Shown in pieces: positions 1 through 5,277 of a stretch of 26,042 bases of DNA. The stretch's first letter is position 1. Each line of letters starts with the position of its first letter. The notes under the pieces are model-generated. The model saw only the letters and a list, made by a program, of their open reading frames with translations, ran no database searches and was not told where the DNA came from. The position numbers were made by a program, and so were the translations under genes. Origin of the DNA: a virus; the IMG/VR virus record IMGVR_UViG_3300032083_000654, positions 1 through 26,042 of that record; one strand, 5' to 3'.

Positions 1-63
1 TTTTTTAATGGTATAGCCAATTACTTCTGGCATAAGGCTATAAATGACAAAAAGAAAAGATGA
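1..63 (+). CDS. C-terminal end of an upstream gene (partial)
   Basis: The first reading frame is open from base 1 to a TGA at 61-63 and reads FFNGIANYFWHKAINDKKKR. It has the character of a real protein end (aromatic, then a lysine-rich tail) and overlaps the next ORF by 20 bases, like other junctions here. The start lies outside the window, so the protein cannot be identified. Twenty open codons can occur by chance in a non-coding frame, so confidence is low. Confidence 0.35.
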   Translation, partial: FFNGIANYFWHKAINDKKKR

Positions 64-220
64 TTTAGAAGAAGAATTTGGCAAAGAGTTTATTGACTGT
101 ATTTTAGGAAAATGCGAAGCTAATTGTAATTATTGTGCAGAGGAAAGGAAAGTATCATGCCAAAAGGAAAAGGAACTTATGGAAAAAAAGTTGGTAGACC
201 TCCCAAGAAAAAGAAAATGA
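44..220 (+). CDS. Small cysteine-containing charged protein, unknown function
   Basis: A 58-residue ORF starts at ATG 44 and ends at TGA 218-220. The protein is rich in K, R, E and D and has cysteines at about residues 19, 24, 28, 31 and 39, including a C-x3-C-x2-C group, so metal binding is possible. Only a weak AAGG lies upstream of the start. Its end overlaps the next small ORF in another frame. I recognise no family. It could be a real early phage protein or a by-product of the overlapping basic-peptide gene. Confidence 0.45.
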   Translation: MTKRKDDLEEEFGKEFIDCILGKCEANCNYCAEERKVSCQKEKELMEKKLVDLPRKRK

Positions 221-231
221 AAAAGAAATAA
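157..231 (+). CDS. Short basic AT-hook-like peptide (24 aa)
   Basis: This ORF encodes a 24-residue, very basic peptide beginning MPKGKGTYGKKVGRPP and ending in lysines. The GRP core followed by P and lysines resembles the AT-hook minor-groove-binding motif (core RGRP or GRP flanked by basic residues). A GAGGAAAGG purine run lies upstream of the ATG, slightly far for an ideal Shine-Dalgarno. The stop TAA shares its last base with the ATG of the next ORF. I recall similar MPKGKGTYG...GRPPKK peptides in marine phage genomes, though I cannot verify this here. Chromatin-like DNA binding is inference. Confidence 0.5.
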   Translation: MPKGKGTYGKKVGRPPKKKKMKKK

Positions 232-383
232 TGGAGGGTTTTACAACCACAGCTACTTTATCTGAACTCATAGATAAGCGACCTATGAAGAAAAGAAAGG
301 GTAGAAGACGTTATAGAATGCCCAATAAGGGCGATTTAAGGGCTGTACAGCGCATATTAAAGAAAAAAGGGGTACAATACTAA
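231..383 (+). CDS. Small Arg/Lys-rich protein, unknown function
   Basis: A 50-residue ORF starts at ATG 231, coupled to the previous stop by a TAATG junction, and ends at TAA 381-383. The protein has a short polar N-terminus, a strongly basic middle around residues 18-29 and a basic helical end. The composition suggests nucleic-acid binding, but I recognise no family. Its last four bases overlap the end of the convergent minus-strand nuclease gene, so no terminator separates the two transcription units here. Confidence 0.5.
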   Translation: MEGFTTTATLSELIDKRPMKKRKGRRRYRMPNKGDLRAVQRILKKKGVQY

Positions 384-760
384 CGCATAGGGATGTTTTG
401 CTTTATAATGCCTCCAATTAAATCAAGACATTCTGATACCTCCCCTTTCACTACAAAGTGCGGAGTACCCAAAATTTCGGATTGTACAGCCCACAATTTT
501 TGAGTATCTGATAGCCTACCTTTTGGTGCTTTTAATTCAATATATAAAATTCTCCCTGGGAAATATTCTACAATAATATCTGGACAGCCAGACTTTAAGC
601 CCATTTTTTTCATCTTAGCATGGTAATGAATAGACCTTTTACCCTCATTAGGTACATGAAAATGCCTAAAATTATATGTTTTAGCTAAATGTTCCAGGTA
701 TTGGTTACAAGCTATTTGAATATCTGATTCTTTGGTTATAGGGGGCATTTTGTACCGCAC
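380..760 (-). CDS. VRR-NUC domain nuclease
   Basis: The 126-residue protein fits the VRR-NUC family, a compact PD-(D/E)XK nuclease fold that stands alone in many phages and is thought to act on branched or flapped DNA in replication and recombination. The catalytic signature is visible: CPDI with D61, then YIELK with E75 and K77, followed by a conserved SDTQ..W helix at about residues 84-90. The GTG at 758-760 is preferred as start because an AGGGGG purine run sits about 6 bases upstream of it; the alternative ATG at 746-748 (residue 5) lacks a ribosome binding site. It is the only clear minus-strand gene in the window, read away from the control region at 761-960. Confidence 0.85.
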   Translation of the reverse strand: MRYKMPPITKESDIQIACNQYLEHLAKTYNFRHFHVPNEGKRSIHYHAKMKKMGLKSGCPDIIVEYFPGRILYIELKAPKGRLSDTQKLWAVQSEILGTPHFVVKGEVSECLDLIGGIIKQNIPMR

Positions 761-775
761 ATTCTACCCCCTATG

Positions 776-804
776 TTTACTATAAAATTGGAGTTCATAG
801 TAAA
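776..804. repeat. 8-bp inverted repeat upstream of the VRR-NUC gene
   Basis: TTTACTAT at 776-783 is the exact reverse complement of ATAGTAAA at 797-804. Arm centres are 21 bp apart, two helical turns, as for a dimeric repressor operator. It lies just upstream of the minus-strand nuclease start and could also form a weak leader hairpin. Sequence fact is clear; function is inferred. Confidence 0.5.
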
Positions 805-887
805 TTACCTTGTAGACTTCTCGACTGGAGAATTAACAAATAATTAGCATAAAAAAAAATTAAATGCAAAAAAAAATTATATATCGC

Positions 888-916
888 TTGCCTTAATAAA
901 ACCTAGATATTATATT
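888..916 (+). promoter_or_regulatory. Sigma70-type early promoter with A-tract upstream element
   Basis: A -35 box TTGCCT (888-893) is followed by a 17-bp spacer and a -10 box TATATT (911-916). Two nine-base A-tracts (851-859 and 868-876) lie upstream, the second where an UP element would sit. An inverted repeat, AAACCTA (899-905) and TAGGTTT (916-922), brackets the -10 box, so a repressor bound there would block the promoter. It would drive the rightward operon starting at 961. Based on consensus match only. Confidence 0.6.
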
Positions 917-922
917 AGGTTT
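899..922. repeat. Inverted repeat over the -10 box (candidate operator)
   Basis: AAACCTA at 899-905 and TAGGTTT at 916-922 are perfect 7-bp inverted arms with a 10-bp spacer and 17-bp centre spacing. They enclose the predicted -10 box at 911-916. TAGGTTTA recurs at 5217-5224 before the DUF1376 gene. Regulatory role is inferred. Confidence 0.45.
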
Positions 923-960
923 ATAAGTTAGTTAATTAATAATAATAATTGGAGTTTAAA

Positions 961-1308
961 ATGAGATATTTAGAAATAGAGAGTATTTGGGATAAAAATG
1001 GTGATAGCGTTCTTAATAGAAGAAGTGAGCATCAGGAGTTAACTTTTAATGTAAATCACAACAGAGGTTTTTCTAAGTGTTACCTTTTTGAAGACCAGGG
1101 TGAAGACAAAATATATATAATGTCAGTTGGTGCTTGTATAAAGGCTGTTTATACTGATGCTGATTATGCAGAAGGTAAAAGACTTGCCCAAGAAACACCA
1201 CTTAATCATGGCGACATTGTTCGTATTAAAAATAAATCTAATAAAGAATATAAAGTTCATGTTAATGGAAATTATTCTGATTTAGGTGAACTAATACCAA
1301 TAAACTAA
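961..1308 (+). CDS. First early-operon protein, unknown function
   Basis: A 115-residue protein of unknown family. An in-frame TTG at 949 overlaps the ribosome binding site, so ATG 961 is chosen: TGGAG at 950-954 is 6 bases upstream. The C-terminal third (about residues 80-115, with PLNHGDIVRIKN and later hydrophobic/turn residues) looks like a small beta-barrel of KOW/SH3 type, a weak resemblance. It is the first gene after the promoter at 888-916 and is closed by a strong terminator at 1312-1335, so it may be made as a separate abundant short transcript, which would suit a regulatory or host-takeover role. The function is not known. Confidence 0.75.
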   Translation: MRYLEIESIWDKNGDSVLNRRSEHQELTFNVNHNRGFSKCYLFEDQGEDKIYIMSVGACIKAVYTDADYAEGKRLAQETPLNHGDIVRIKNKSNKEYKVHVNGNYSDLGELIPIN

Positions 1309-1311
1309 AAT

Positions 1312-1335
1312 AAGGGGGATTAATTCCCCCTTTTT
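1312..1335 (+). terminator. Rho-independent terminator after the first early gene
   Basis: AAGGGGGA at 1312-1319 pairs with TCCCCCTT at 1325-1332 around a 5-base loop, followed by T1331-T1335. The stem is G:C rich in an otherwise AT-rich region. It lies between the first and second early genes, so genes further on need readthrough or another promoter. Confidence 0.85.
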
Positions 1336-1371
1336 ACATTTACCTTAAATTTATATGACTGGAGATAAATA

Positions 1372-1701
1372 ATGAACGCACAATTAATACAGCTACAAAC
1401 AAACCTGGCTTTTAAAAATTTAACATATAACGAAACAATTTATTCTATTATTCGTCATGTGTCTAAAAGTGGTATGACAAGACATATATCATTTTTCCAT
1501 ATTTATAATAATCAACCACATTATTTAACTAACAGTATTGCTGAGGCACTTGGTTATAAAATGAATAAATATCACGATGCCATCGTCGTTGGTGGCTGTG
1601 GCATGGATATGGCTTTTCACGTTGTTAATTCTTTAGAATACAAATTAAACGAACTAACTCCTGGGCAATTACAATATAACTTAATATCAAGAATATTATA
1701 G
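1372..1701 (+). CDS. Conserved phage protein with SGM and GGCGMDM motifs
   Basis: A 109-residue protein. Two motifs, VSKSGMTRHISFF (about residues 30-42) and VVGGCGMDMAFHVV (about 72-85), mark a small family I recognise from many phage genomes, annotated there only as hypothetical. The intervening region AEALGYKM is also typical. No enzymatic residues can be assigned, although the conserved Cys and Asp in GGCGMD suggest a functional site. Start ATG 1372 has GGAG eight bases upstream. It is the first gene after the early terminator and is followed directly by a small membrane peptide. Confidence 0.7.
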   Translation: MNAQLIQLQTNLAFKNLTYNETIYSIIRHVSKSGMTRHISFFHIYNNQPHYLTNSIAEALGYKMNKYHDAIVVGGCGMDMAFHVVNSLEYKLNELTPGQLQYNLISRIL

Positions 1702-1710
1702 GAGGATAAA

Positions 1711-1809
1711 ATGATTAAATTTATAAAAAAATATGGAGTTTATATTGCAGAAACAGTTTTGTTATTTAGCGGAGTTGCTTTTGCTTACTTTTTACTAATA
1801 GCATTTTAA
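1711..1809 (+). CDS. 32-aa single-pass membrane peptide
   Basis: A 32-residue ORF with an excellent ribosome binding site (AGGAGG at 1700-1705, then ATG 1711). A basic N-terminus (MIKFIKK) precedes one hydrophobic segment from about residue 9 to the C-terminus, so it should span the inner membrane with the basic end in the cytoplasm. It sits snugly between two other genes. Functions of such phage peptides include superinfection exclusion or membrane-protein modulation; none can be assigned here. Confidence 0.65.
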   Translation: MIKFIKKYGVYIAETVLLFSGVAFAYFLLIAF

Positions 1810-1810
1810 G

Positions 1811-1824
1811 GGAGCAAACTAATG
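1811..1824 (+). repeat. Repeated ribosome-binding leader, copy 1
   Basis: GGAGCAAACTAATG here is repeated exactly at 2089-2102. In both places it supplies the Shine-Dalgarno and start codon of the following gene (ATG 1822 and ATG 2100). In the second copy it also encodes the last residues of the zinc-ribbon gene. Confidence 0.7.
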
Positions 1825-2100
1825 AGGAAAAGGGTCTACAGATTTGAGTATGATGGATACATAAAAGACTGTCGAAAATGTGGTGGCACTTTCGAAAGTG
1901 GTTTTTATGTCCCTAAAAAAACAAAAACTTTGAAATGTCCTAATTGTGGACATGAAGATAATTGGGATGAATTTTTGGACATGATGAAATTTGACTTTGG
2001 TATGATTGAGGACAGATTTTATAGACACAAATCTGATTATCTAGACAAGATAGAGATGAAAAGATTTGATAATTGGATTAATAGTTTAGGAGCAAACTAA
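1822..2100 (+). CDS. Zinc-ribbon protein, unknown function
   Basis: A 92-residue protein with two CxxC knuckles, C17-C20 (DCRKCGG) and C39-C42 (KCPNCGH), which would bind one zinc ion in a zinc-ribbon fold. The C-terminal half is charged, aromatic and helical with no recognised domain. Zinc ribbons of this kind in phages often bind nucleic acid or host RNA polymerase, but nothing specific shows that here. Start ATG 1822 follows GGAG in a leader that recurs before the next gene; the stop overlaps the next ATG (TAATG). Confidence 0.75.
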   Translation: MRKRVYRFEYDGYIKDCRKCGGTFESGFYVPKKTKTLKCPNCGHEDNWDEFLDMMKFDFGMIEDRFYRHKSDYLDKIEMKRFDNWINSLGAN

Positions 2101-2102
2101 TG
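2089..2102 (+). repeat. Repeated ribosome-binding leader, copy 2
   Basis: Second exact copy of GGAGCAAACTAATG (first at 1811-1824), spanning the end of the zinc-ribbon gene and the ATG 2100 of the next gene. Confidence 0.7.
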
Positions 2103-2303
2103 CTTAATCCACTAGAAAAGAAAAGGCAAAATTATCTCACATTTTATAAAGACGGCATTAAAGATGCCGTTCTAAACCAAAAGAAAAATCCAGATAATAT
2201 GTTTTCAGCTTATTACAAAAGAGGTTTTGTTGATGGTCTGGAACTTAGAAAACTTATCGAAGAATATGGGATAAACAATATTGGAGCAGATAATGATAGA
2301 TAG
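2100..2303 (+). CDS. Small charged protein, unknown function
   Basis: A 67-residue charged, largely helical protein. ATG 2100 overlaps the preceding stop and is served by GGAG within the repeated leader. A mid-protein stretch with AYYKRGFVDGLELRKL is reminiscent of small conserved phage proteins but I recognise no family. Its end overlaps the start of the next gene by 11 bases, suggesting translational coupling. Confidence 0.65.
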   Translation: MLNPLEKKRQNYLTFYKDGIKDAVLNQKKNPDNMFSAYYKRGFVDGLELRKLIEEYGINNIGADNDR

Positions 2304-2547
2304 ACCAATTAAAATAGGCTGTACGGAGCTTTATACAGCTCGAGTTCTTAATATGTCTGTGGCTCAATATTATGGAGTTTTTAAGGAATATGCAGAGCTT
2401 CTTCATAAAGCCAGACAAAGAAATGCAAGAAAACTTAAAACAGAAGATTCAAATAAAACAGAATTAAAGATTATTTATGGTCTTAGGAAAGATTTAAATA
2501 AATTGGTTCTAAAAAGAATAAACGAGAATTATTATGAAAATATGTAA
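2293..2547 (+). CDS. Small basic protein, possible HTH-like N-terminus, unknown function
   Basis: An 84-residue basic helical protein. ATG 2293 is used rather than the in-frame TTG 2281, because GGAG at 2283-2286 sits at normal distance before the ATG. The N-terminal part (about residues 10-35, with TARVLNMSVAQYYGVFKEYAE) could be a HTH-like helical pair, but this is weak. The C-terminus is lysine-rich. The end overlaps the lipoprotein gene by 14 bases. Confidence 0.65.
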   Translation: MIDRPIKIGCTELYTARVLNMSVAQYYGVFKEYAELLHKARQRNARKLKTEDSNKTELKIIYGLRKDLNKLVLKRINENYYENM

Positions 2548-2845
2548 AGTATTCTCTATATGTACTTTATTGGTGGCTTTAGGAGCCTGCTCCACTACAC
2601 CAATAGTAGATAGTAGAGGTAAATCATCTGCTAATATCAAAGGCGATATGAACAGATATCATGACGATTTATTTACTTGTCGTGACCTAGTAAAAGATGA
2701 AACTAATTTTTTATTAGAGCATGGTAAAATAGTATATAATTTGTTAAGATTCAAAGTGTTATGGCTTAGTCCTAAAGCACAAACTCGGCGTGATTTAATT
2801 AATAATTGCCTTGAGGGACGTGGTTATAACGTATTAAATAAATAA
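2534..2845 (+). CDS. Predicted phage lipoprotein
   Basis: A 103-residue protein with a clear lipoprotein signal peptide: charged start (MKICK), hydrophobic core and lipobox LGAC, with C19 as the lipidated residue. Serine at +2 favours outer-membrane sorting by the usual rule. The mature part begins STTPIVDSRGKSSANIKGDM and ends NNCLEGRGYNVLN; I recall similar proteins in marine Proteobacteria, from memory only. Two further cysteines (near TCRDL and NNCLE) could form a disulfide in the periplasm. Possible roles include superinfection immunity at the envelope; an outer-membrane spanin is less likely given position in the early operon away from any lysis gene. Confidence 0.75.
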   Translation: MKICKVFSICTLLVALGACSTTPIVDSRGKSSANIKGDMNRYHDDLFTCRDLVKDETNFLLEHGKIVYNLLRFKVLWLSPKAQTRRDLINNCLEGRGYNVLNK

Positions 2846-2862
2846 TAAAATTGGAGTTTAAA

Positions 2863-3330
2863 ATGAATAAAATAGACAAAATTTACGATAATACTAAAGA
2901 TGGAATCCCAAATTACTCAATACAATTAGTTGACGGGAAAATGTTATATGCTAGAGGCGTTCCATTATACCCAGTTCCTAATCGTGGAGATATTATTAAG
3001 TTTACTATAGTTAACACAAAAACATCCGAAAAGGGTAACCAATATAGCAATATCAAAGATGTTCAAATTGTTACTAATGGTCAAACTTCAGAGGAACAAG
3101 CACAACAGCAAGCCCAATATGAGAATGCTTTACCAGTTCAAACTATACAACCTGCACCAGTACAACCTACATCTAATGGGTTTAGTAAAAGCGACACTCA
3201 AAGATTAGATATATTTGTTACAGGTATAGTTGGCAGGTCTATGGGTTCTGGGCAGTTTTCAGTTCATGATATAGGTGAATTAACAAGAAATGCTGTAAGT
3301 GCTTTTAATGAAAACCTTAAAAAATTATAA
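2863..3330 (+). CDS. Probable single-stranded DNA-binding protein (OB-fold-like)
   Basis: A 155-residue protein. The N-terminal ~75 residues look like an OB fold, alternating beta strands with PNRGDIIKFTIVNTK and a following strand. A Q/P-rich linker (about residues 78-105) follows, then a C-terminal helical motif with FVTGIVGRSMGSGQFSV at about 119-135. Phage proteins with this C-terminal VGR.MGSG..F signature are found next to HNH and recombination nucleases, as here, and are usually taken as ssDNA-binding or replication accessory proteins. ATG 2863 is preferred to the in-frame TTG 2851 because TTGGAG is the ribosome binding site. The assignment is moderate. Confidence 0.55.
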   Translation: MNKIDKIYDNTKDGIPNYSIQLVDGKMLYARGVPLYPVPNRGDIIKFTIVNTKTSEKGNQYSNIKDVQIVTNGQTSEEQAQQQAQYENALPVQTIQPAPVQPTSNGFSKSDTQRLDIFVTGIVGRSMGSGQFSVHDIGELTRNAVSAFNENLKKL

Positions 3331-3604
3331 GAAACTATTCGCTGACTTTTGGGGGTATCATGAATACGATATTCCCACTTGTTGGGGTTGTAATAGACAG
3401 CAAGCTGTAGATATACACCATTTAATACCTAAAGGTATGGGAGGTGTTAAAAACAATCGATTAAATAGAATAGACAATTTATTTCCAGTTTGTAGGGTTT
3501 GTCATAATAAGGCACATACTGACAAATCTATAAACGAGATATGGAAGGCTAAACTATTAAAAAAAATATCAGATAAACAATGGAAGAAATTATACAATGA
3601 CTGA
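3308..3604 (+). CDS. HNH endonuclease
   Basis: A 98-residue HNH (His-Me finger) endonuclease. Zinc-binding pairs CWGC and CRVC flank the active site, DIHHL supplies the first catalytic histidine pair, N..LFPVC the central asparagine and CHNKAH the last histidine. It probably nicks or cuts DNA during replication or recombination; the neighbouring genes (ssDNA-binding-like protein, exonuclease) favour that over a homing role. The start is uncertain: ATG 3308 overlaps the preceding gene by 23 bases, an in-frame GTG 3299 is also possible, and neither has a good ribosome binding site. Confidence 0.85.
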   Translation: MKTLKNYKKLFADFWGYHEYDIPTCWGCNRQQAVDIHHLIPKGMGGVKNNRLNRIDNLFPVCRVCHNKAHTDKSINEIWKAKLLKKISDKQWKKLYND

Positions 3605-3950
3605 CATTTACACATTAGATTTTGACCCCAGTAAGCTGTCTTATCAACAAGAAGAATTGGGTATGAAATTTGCGGATTTGGATACAGCAGTTGAGTTAAT
3701 GAAAAAAGAAGAAAAAATGATTATAGCTGAATTGACTGTTTACTATTCAATCAAAGGCGGTTACAAAAATATGACTGAGTTAAATGGTTTAATTTACTCG
3801 GACAAAAAATTTAAGGACTATTTCGATAGATACGAAAAAACCCTTAAAGAAAGGAACAGGTCTAAGATAAGATTTGAATCCTTTAAGACTTTCAGGGATG
3901 ACCTCAGAACTAAGGTTGTTAATGAAAGAGTTTTGGCAAAACATTTATAG
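3597..3950 (+). CDS. Helical phage protein of the recombination cluster, unknown function
   Basis: A 117-residue, highly charged, mostly helical protein with conserved-looking central KGGYKNMTELNGLIY and a C-terminus rich in R/K/D/E. It overlaps the HNH gene by 8 bases. Its place between HNH, HTH and exonuclease genes suggests a role in recombination or replication. I recognise no catalytic motif or family with confidence. Confidence 0.65.
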   Translation: MTDIYTLDFDPSKLSYQQEELGMKFADLDTAVELMKKEEKMIIAELTVYYSIKGGYKNMTELNGLIYSDKKFKDYFDRYEKTLKERNRSKIRFESFKTFRDDLRTKVVNERVLAKHL

Positions 3951-3962
3951 AAAGGAATTGTT

Positions 3963-4169
3963 ATGAACCAAACTGAACAAATACTTCATCACTTAAGACA
4001 AGGTAATAAAATTACATCATGGGAAGCAATACATAAGTTTAGATGTACTAGACTTAGCTCAATTATCTATAATTTAAAAAAATATGGATATGATATTATA
4101 GCTATTATGCAAGTAGGCAAAAATGGCAAAAGATATGCTGAATATACCCTTATTAAAGGGAGTAAATAA
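3963..4169 (+). CDS. Small helix-turn-helix DNA-binding protein
   Basis: A 68-residue protein matching the small HTH family that starts QTEQILHHLRQGNKITSWEA and continues with the recognition helix around FRCTRLSSIIYNLKKYGYDI (about residues 26-45), then a beta-wing with KRYAEYTL. Such winged-HTH proteins are common in phage early regions. It is a candidate to bind the inverted repeats at 776-804, 899-922 or 5199-5237, but that link is inference. A GGAATTG ribosome binding region precedes ATG 3963, and the stop overlaps the next ATG (TAATG). Confidence 0.7.
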   Translation: MNQTEQILHHLRQGNKITSWEAIHKFRCTRLSSIIYNLKKYGYDIIAIMQVGKNGKRYAEYTLIKGSK

Positions 4170-4414
4170 TGTCAGATAAAATATTAAGCGAAGAAGAATT
4201 AGAAATAGAAACTTATAAATCTGATTATATTAAAGAGAATATAATTGCTAAGCATATGAGCGATATTCAAGTTATGAGTAAGCTGATAGAATCAATTAAT
4301 GAATATTTAATTGTATTTGGTAGAACTAGCAATGTTCATGACCAACTTATTGATTTAAAGGCACAGGTTAAGAAAAATCGTGACCATTTAAATGATTGGA
4401 TTAACAAAATATGA
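4169..4414 (+). CDS. Small acidic coiled-coil-like protein, unknown function
   Basis: An 81-residue protein, acidic at the N-terminus and helical throughout, with hydrophobic residues spaced as in a coiled coil from about residue 28 to 78. ATG 4169 overlaps the HTH gene stop, and its own stop overlaps the exonuclease start (ATGA), so it is probably co-translated with both. It could be an accessory subunit of the exonuclease; nothing in the sequence proves it. Confidence 0.65.
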   Translation: MSDKILSEEELEIETYKSDYIKENIIAKHMSDIQVMSKLIESINEYLIVFGRTSNVHDQLIDLKAQVKKNRDHLNDWINKI

Positions 4415-5202
4415 TTGAACATTTTAAAAAGTTTGATGATGGCAGTAAGAGTCTACTGCCATTGTCTTTTAGTCATCTTAATGAGTTTGCGTTTTATCGT
4501 GAAAGGTGGGCTTTAAGAAGAATATTTGGCTATGAATTTCCAACTGGCGCTTCTGCTGTTAGGGGGAATGCTGTTGAATCTGGTTTAAATATGATTTTAG
4601 ATGGAATGTCATTTAAAGATGCAAGTGAAATTATGATAGCTAATTATGATAACAACTGCTTAAATTTAACAGACCCTAAAGTTAACGATGAAAGGGATAA
4701 TTTAATACCTTTATTGGAACTTGGTGCTCATGAGTTCAAAGAACGTGCTTTTCAATGGAAATTATTAAATTACCAAAAGAAAGTTGAGGTATCTATAGAA
4801 GATATACCTTTTGTTGGTTATACAGACTTTCATTTTGAAGATAAAAACACTAAAGAGGATTTTTTTATTGATTTAAAGACTTCCAAGACTAACCCTATGC
4901 AGATAAGCACTAGTCATGCTATGCAACAAGCCATTTATAATAGGGCTACTAATGCAAGGCAAATGCTATGGTATTTAAAAACACCCACTAAGACAAAACC
5001 TGCTGAATTTACCCAGCTAGAATTAGCCACATATGACCATCATTTAAATATTTGTAAACATATTGTGAAAGTTATGGGTAATTTTCTAAAAAATGTTAAT
5101 TCAAAAGATGATGTCAAAATGGCTCTAATTCCCAATCCTGATAATTGGATATGGAAAGAAGAAACAGTTTTAAATGCAAGAAAAGAAGTATGGGGTTTTT
5201 AA
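4411..5202 (+). CDS. PD-(D/E)XK exonuclease (RecB/Cas4-like)
   Basis: A 263-residue nuclease of the RecB-like PD-(D/E)XK superfamily. The family layout is visible: LSFSHLNEFAFYRERWALRR near residues 18-37, the helix RGNAVESGLN at about 51-60, a VGYTDFHF strand with the metal-binding Asp at about residue 138, then FFIDLKTSK with the D-x-K core at about 152-156, followed by QQAIYNRA. Cysteines for a Cas4-type iron-sulfur cluster are absent. Phages use such enzymes to make single strands for recombination or to degrade host DNA, and the ssDNA-binding-like gene upstream suits a recombination role. ATG 4411 overlaps the previous stop. Confidence 0.8.
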   Translation: MIEHFKKFDDGSKSLLPLSFSHLNEFAFYRERWALRRIFGYEFPTGASAVRGNAVESGLNMILDGMSFKDASEIMIANYDNNCLNLTDPKVNDERDNLIPLLELGAHEFKERAFQWKLLNYQKKVEVSIEDIPFVGYTDFHFEDKNTKEDFFIDLKTSKTNPMQISTSHAMQQAIYNRATNARQMLWYLKTPTKTKPAEFTQLELATYDHHLNICKHIVKVMGNFLKNVNSKDDVKMALIPNPDNWIWKEETVLNARKEVWGF

Positions 5203-5237
5203 CCAAAATAAAAAAATAGGTTTACTTTATTGGTTAA
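5199..5237 (+). repeat. Inverted repeat between exonuclease and DUF1376 genes
   Basis: TTAACCAA (5199-5206) and TTGGTTAA (5230-5237) are exact inverted arms, extended by TAAA (5209-5212) and TTTA (5226-5229) around a two-base bulge. Arm centres are 31 bp apart, about three helical turns. The first arm overlaps the exonuclease stop codon. No T-run follows, so a terminator is unlikely; an operator is possible. Confidence 0.4.
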
Positions 5238-5245
5238 TTTATATT
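5217..5245 (+). promoter_or_regulatory. Weak candidate promoter upstream of DUF1376 gene
   Basis: A TATATT -10-like box at 5240-5245 (the same hexamer as the early promoter) lies 17 bp after TAGGTT at 5217-5222, a poor -35. It sits in a 75-base intergenic gap, the largest within this operon, and would serve the replication-like gene at 5278. Support is weak. Confidence 0.25.
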
Positions 5246-5277
5246 AATACTTAAAACTAATTAGATTGGAGATAATT

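Noticed and set aside
761-900. Minus-strand promoter for the VRR-NUC gene, using TATAAT (revcomp of 876-881) or TATAGT near 778-783
   Set aside because: Neither has a convincing -35 box at proper spacing; AT-richness makes such -10 matches frequent.
949-960. TTG start 12 bases upstream of the first early gene (and similar TTG/GTG starts at 2281, 2851, 5266, 6316, 8858, 11423, 12634)
   Set aside because: In nearly all these cases the alternative codon overlaps or precedes the Shine-Dalgarno of a downstream ATG, so the ATG is the better start.
5199-5237. Inverted repeat as a rho-independent terminator
   Set aside because: The stem is almost all A:T with a bulge, and no T-run follows the second arm.
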